Source of the DNA: Gloeobacter kilaueensis JS1
GTDB taxonomy: Bacteria; Cyanobacteriota; Cyanobacteriia; Gloeobacterales; Gloeobacteraceae
Length of the DNA: 64,000 bases
NCBI RefSeq assembly: GCF_000484535.1
Contig: NC_022600.1
Location: 2,790,001 to 2,854,000, forward strand
Direction of reading: 5' to 3'
Below the pieces are notes generated by a model that saw nothing but the letters and a program-made list of their open reading frames with translations, was not told where the DNA came from and searched no databases. Made by a program: the position numbers and the translations under genes. Below are positions 63,605 through 64,000 of this stretch, piece by piece (positions within the stretch are counted from its first letter, which is position 1; every line of letters starts with the position of its first letter).

Positions 63605-64000
63605 CTATGACTTTTCGTCCTGCAACAACTGCTGCAGATGGGTCAAAGCCACTTCGAGGCCAACGGCCCTGGACGCCTTAAATAAAATCCGATCGCCCGG
63701 TTGCGCCGTCGCCGCCAGATACGTGGCGATTGTCCGGTGATCGGGCAGGGAAGTGCTTGCCATCCCCTGGGCCCCTGCGAGCAGCGCAGCCGTATCCTCC
63801 CCCGCCTCCAGGACCACCAGCTCATCGATCCCGAGAGCACGGCATTGCTTGCCTAGCCGGTGGTGCAGCGCGTAGCTGAAATCGCCTAACTCGCGCATCT
63901 GACCCAGTACGGCGATGCGGCGTCCGCCCGGCAGTTGGGCGAGCCATTCGAGGGCGGCGCGGGCCGACTCCGGGGCGCTGTTGTAAGTTTCGTCGATGAG
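63605..64000 (-). CDS. murF: UDP-N-acetylmuramoyl-tripeptide--D-Ala-D-Ala ligase, C-terminal part
   Basis: The frame enters from the right window edge and ends at 63605, giving 131 residues. LIDETYNSAPESARAALEWL, then RRIAVLGQMRELGDFSYALHHRLG match the Mur-ligase C-terminal domain of MurF (D-D/E-T-Y-N-A/S-x-P and the V-L-G-x-M-x-E-L-G motif). The C-terminus (ATAQPGDRILFKASRAVGLE) keeps the KxSRxxxLE motif. The enzyme adds D-Ala-D-Ala to the muropeptide precursor. The 5' part is outside the window. Confidence 0.9.
   Translation of the reverse strand, partial: LIDETYNSAPESARAALEWLAQLPGGRRIAVLGQMRELGDFSYALHHRLGKQCRALGIDELVVLEAGEDTAALLAGAQGMASTSLPDHRTIATYLAATAQPGDRILFKASRAVGLEVALTHLQQLLQDEKS

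Overview
The window is chromosomal DNA from a cyanobacterium, most likely of the Gloeobacter lineage. The evidence is a GC-rich composition together with cyanobacterial marker genes: Ycf37, Crr7, homogentisate phytyltransferase, Thf1/Psb29, a Mo-nitrogenase-C-terminal/TerB protein, DUF1818, DUF3531, an HpsJ-like protein and a PsaM-like micro-ORF. The genus is an inference from my reading and was not tested by a search. No insertion sequence, CRISPR array, rRNA or prophage lysis/packaging gene was seen.

Left part (1-18 kb): a DUF1501/DUF1800 pair with a secreted octapeptide-repeat protein; a DUF1624 membrane protein; a TerB/Mo-nitrogenase protein; an alpha/beta hydrolase without its nucleophile; tRNA-Thr and tRNA-Tyr; assorted housekeeping genes (inositol monophosphatase, SirB1, ribosome recycling factor); a CGNR regulator facing a GFA enzyme across a cluster of GTTAC words; a small AT-rich cassette (RHH protein plus two-TM protein) between direct repeats; a photosynthesis/quinone group (ycf37-crr7-hpt); a SAM hydrolase; and a DUF2231-DUF2231-ctaC-ctaD oxidase operon.

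Middle part (18-42 kb): two adjacent hybrid histidine kinases, the first with a long homogenised poly-HAMP array. Then comes a roughly 15.7 kb minus-strand series (40230 down to 24547) that looks like one operon: a pseudokinase-TM-PstS-like fusion, an FHA protein, a small helical protein, a gp19-type tube protein, a giant 2736-residue acidic repeat protein, a CIS hub protein, a VgrG/gp27-gp5 spike, and two exported paralogues of unknown function. A divergent FHA protein with a Thr-x-x-Gln motif array flanks it. No sheath, baseplate wedge or AAA+ ATPase gene is present. The set resembles part of a contractile-injection-system (eCIS/tCIS-like) locus under phospho-signalling control. This is the strongest candidate for an undescribed system here.

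Right part (42-64 kb): an NHL propeller, an HpsJ-like protein, a possible structured RNA, an HNH protein, then a promoter-driven array of seven or eight divergent tRNAs (Trp, Ile, Asn, Asp, Glu, Tyr, Phe, degenerate His) ending at an Hsp20 gene. After that come a PMT-family glycosyltransferase, AroH-type chorismate mutase with an altered catalytic residue, a secreted FAD oxidoreductase, a tightly coupled group (secreted protein-DUF1818-thf1-purN), cdsA, a radical SAM protein, secY-adk, a Gly-rich RRM protein, ArsA, an exbB-exbD-tonB group in which tonB is frameshifted at a C5 run, a PsaM-like gene, an M48 protease and the C-terminus of murF.
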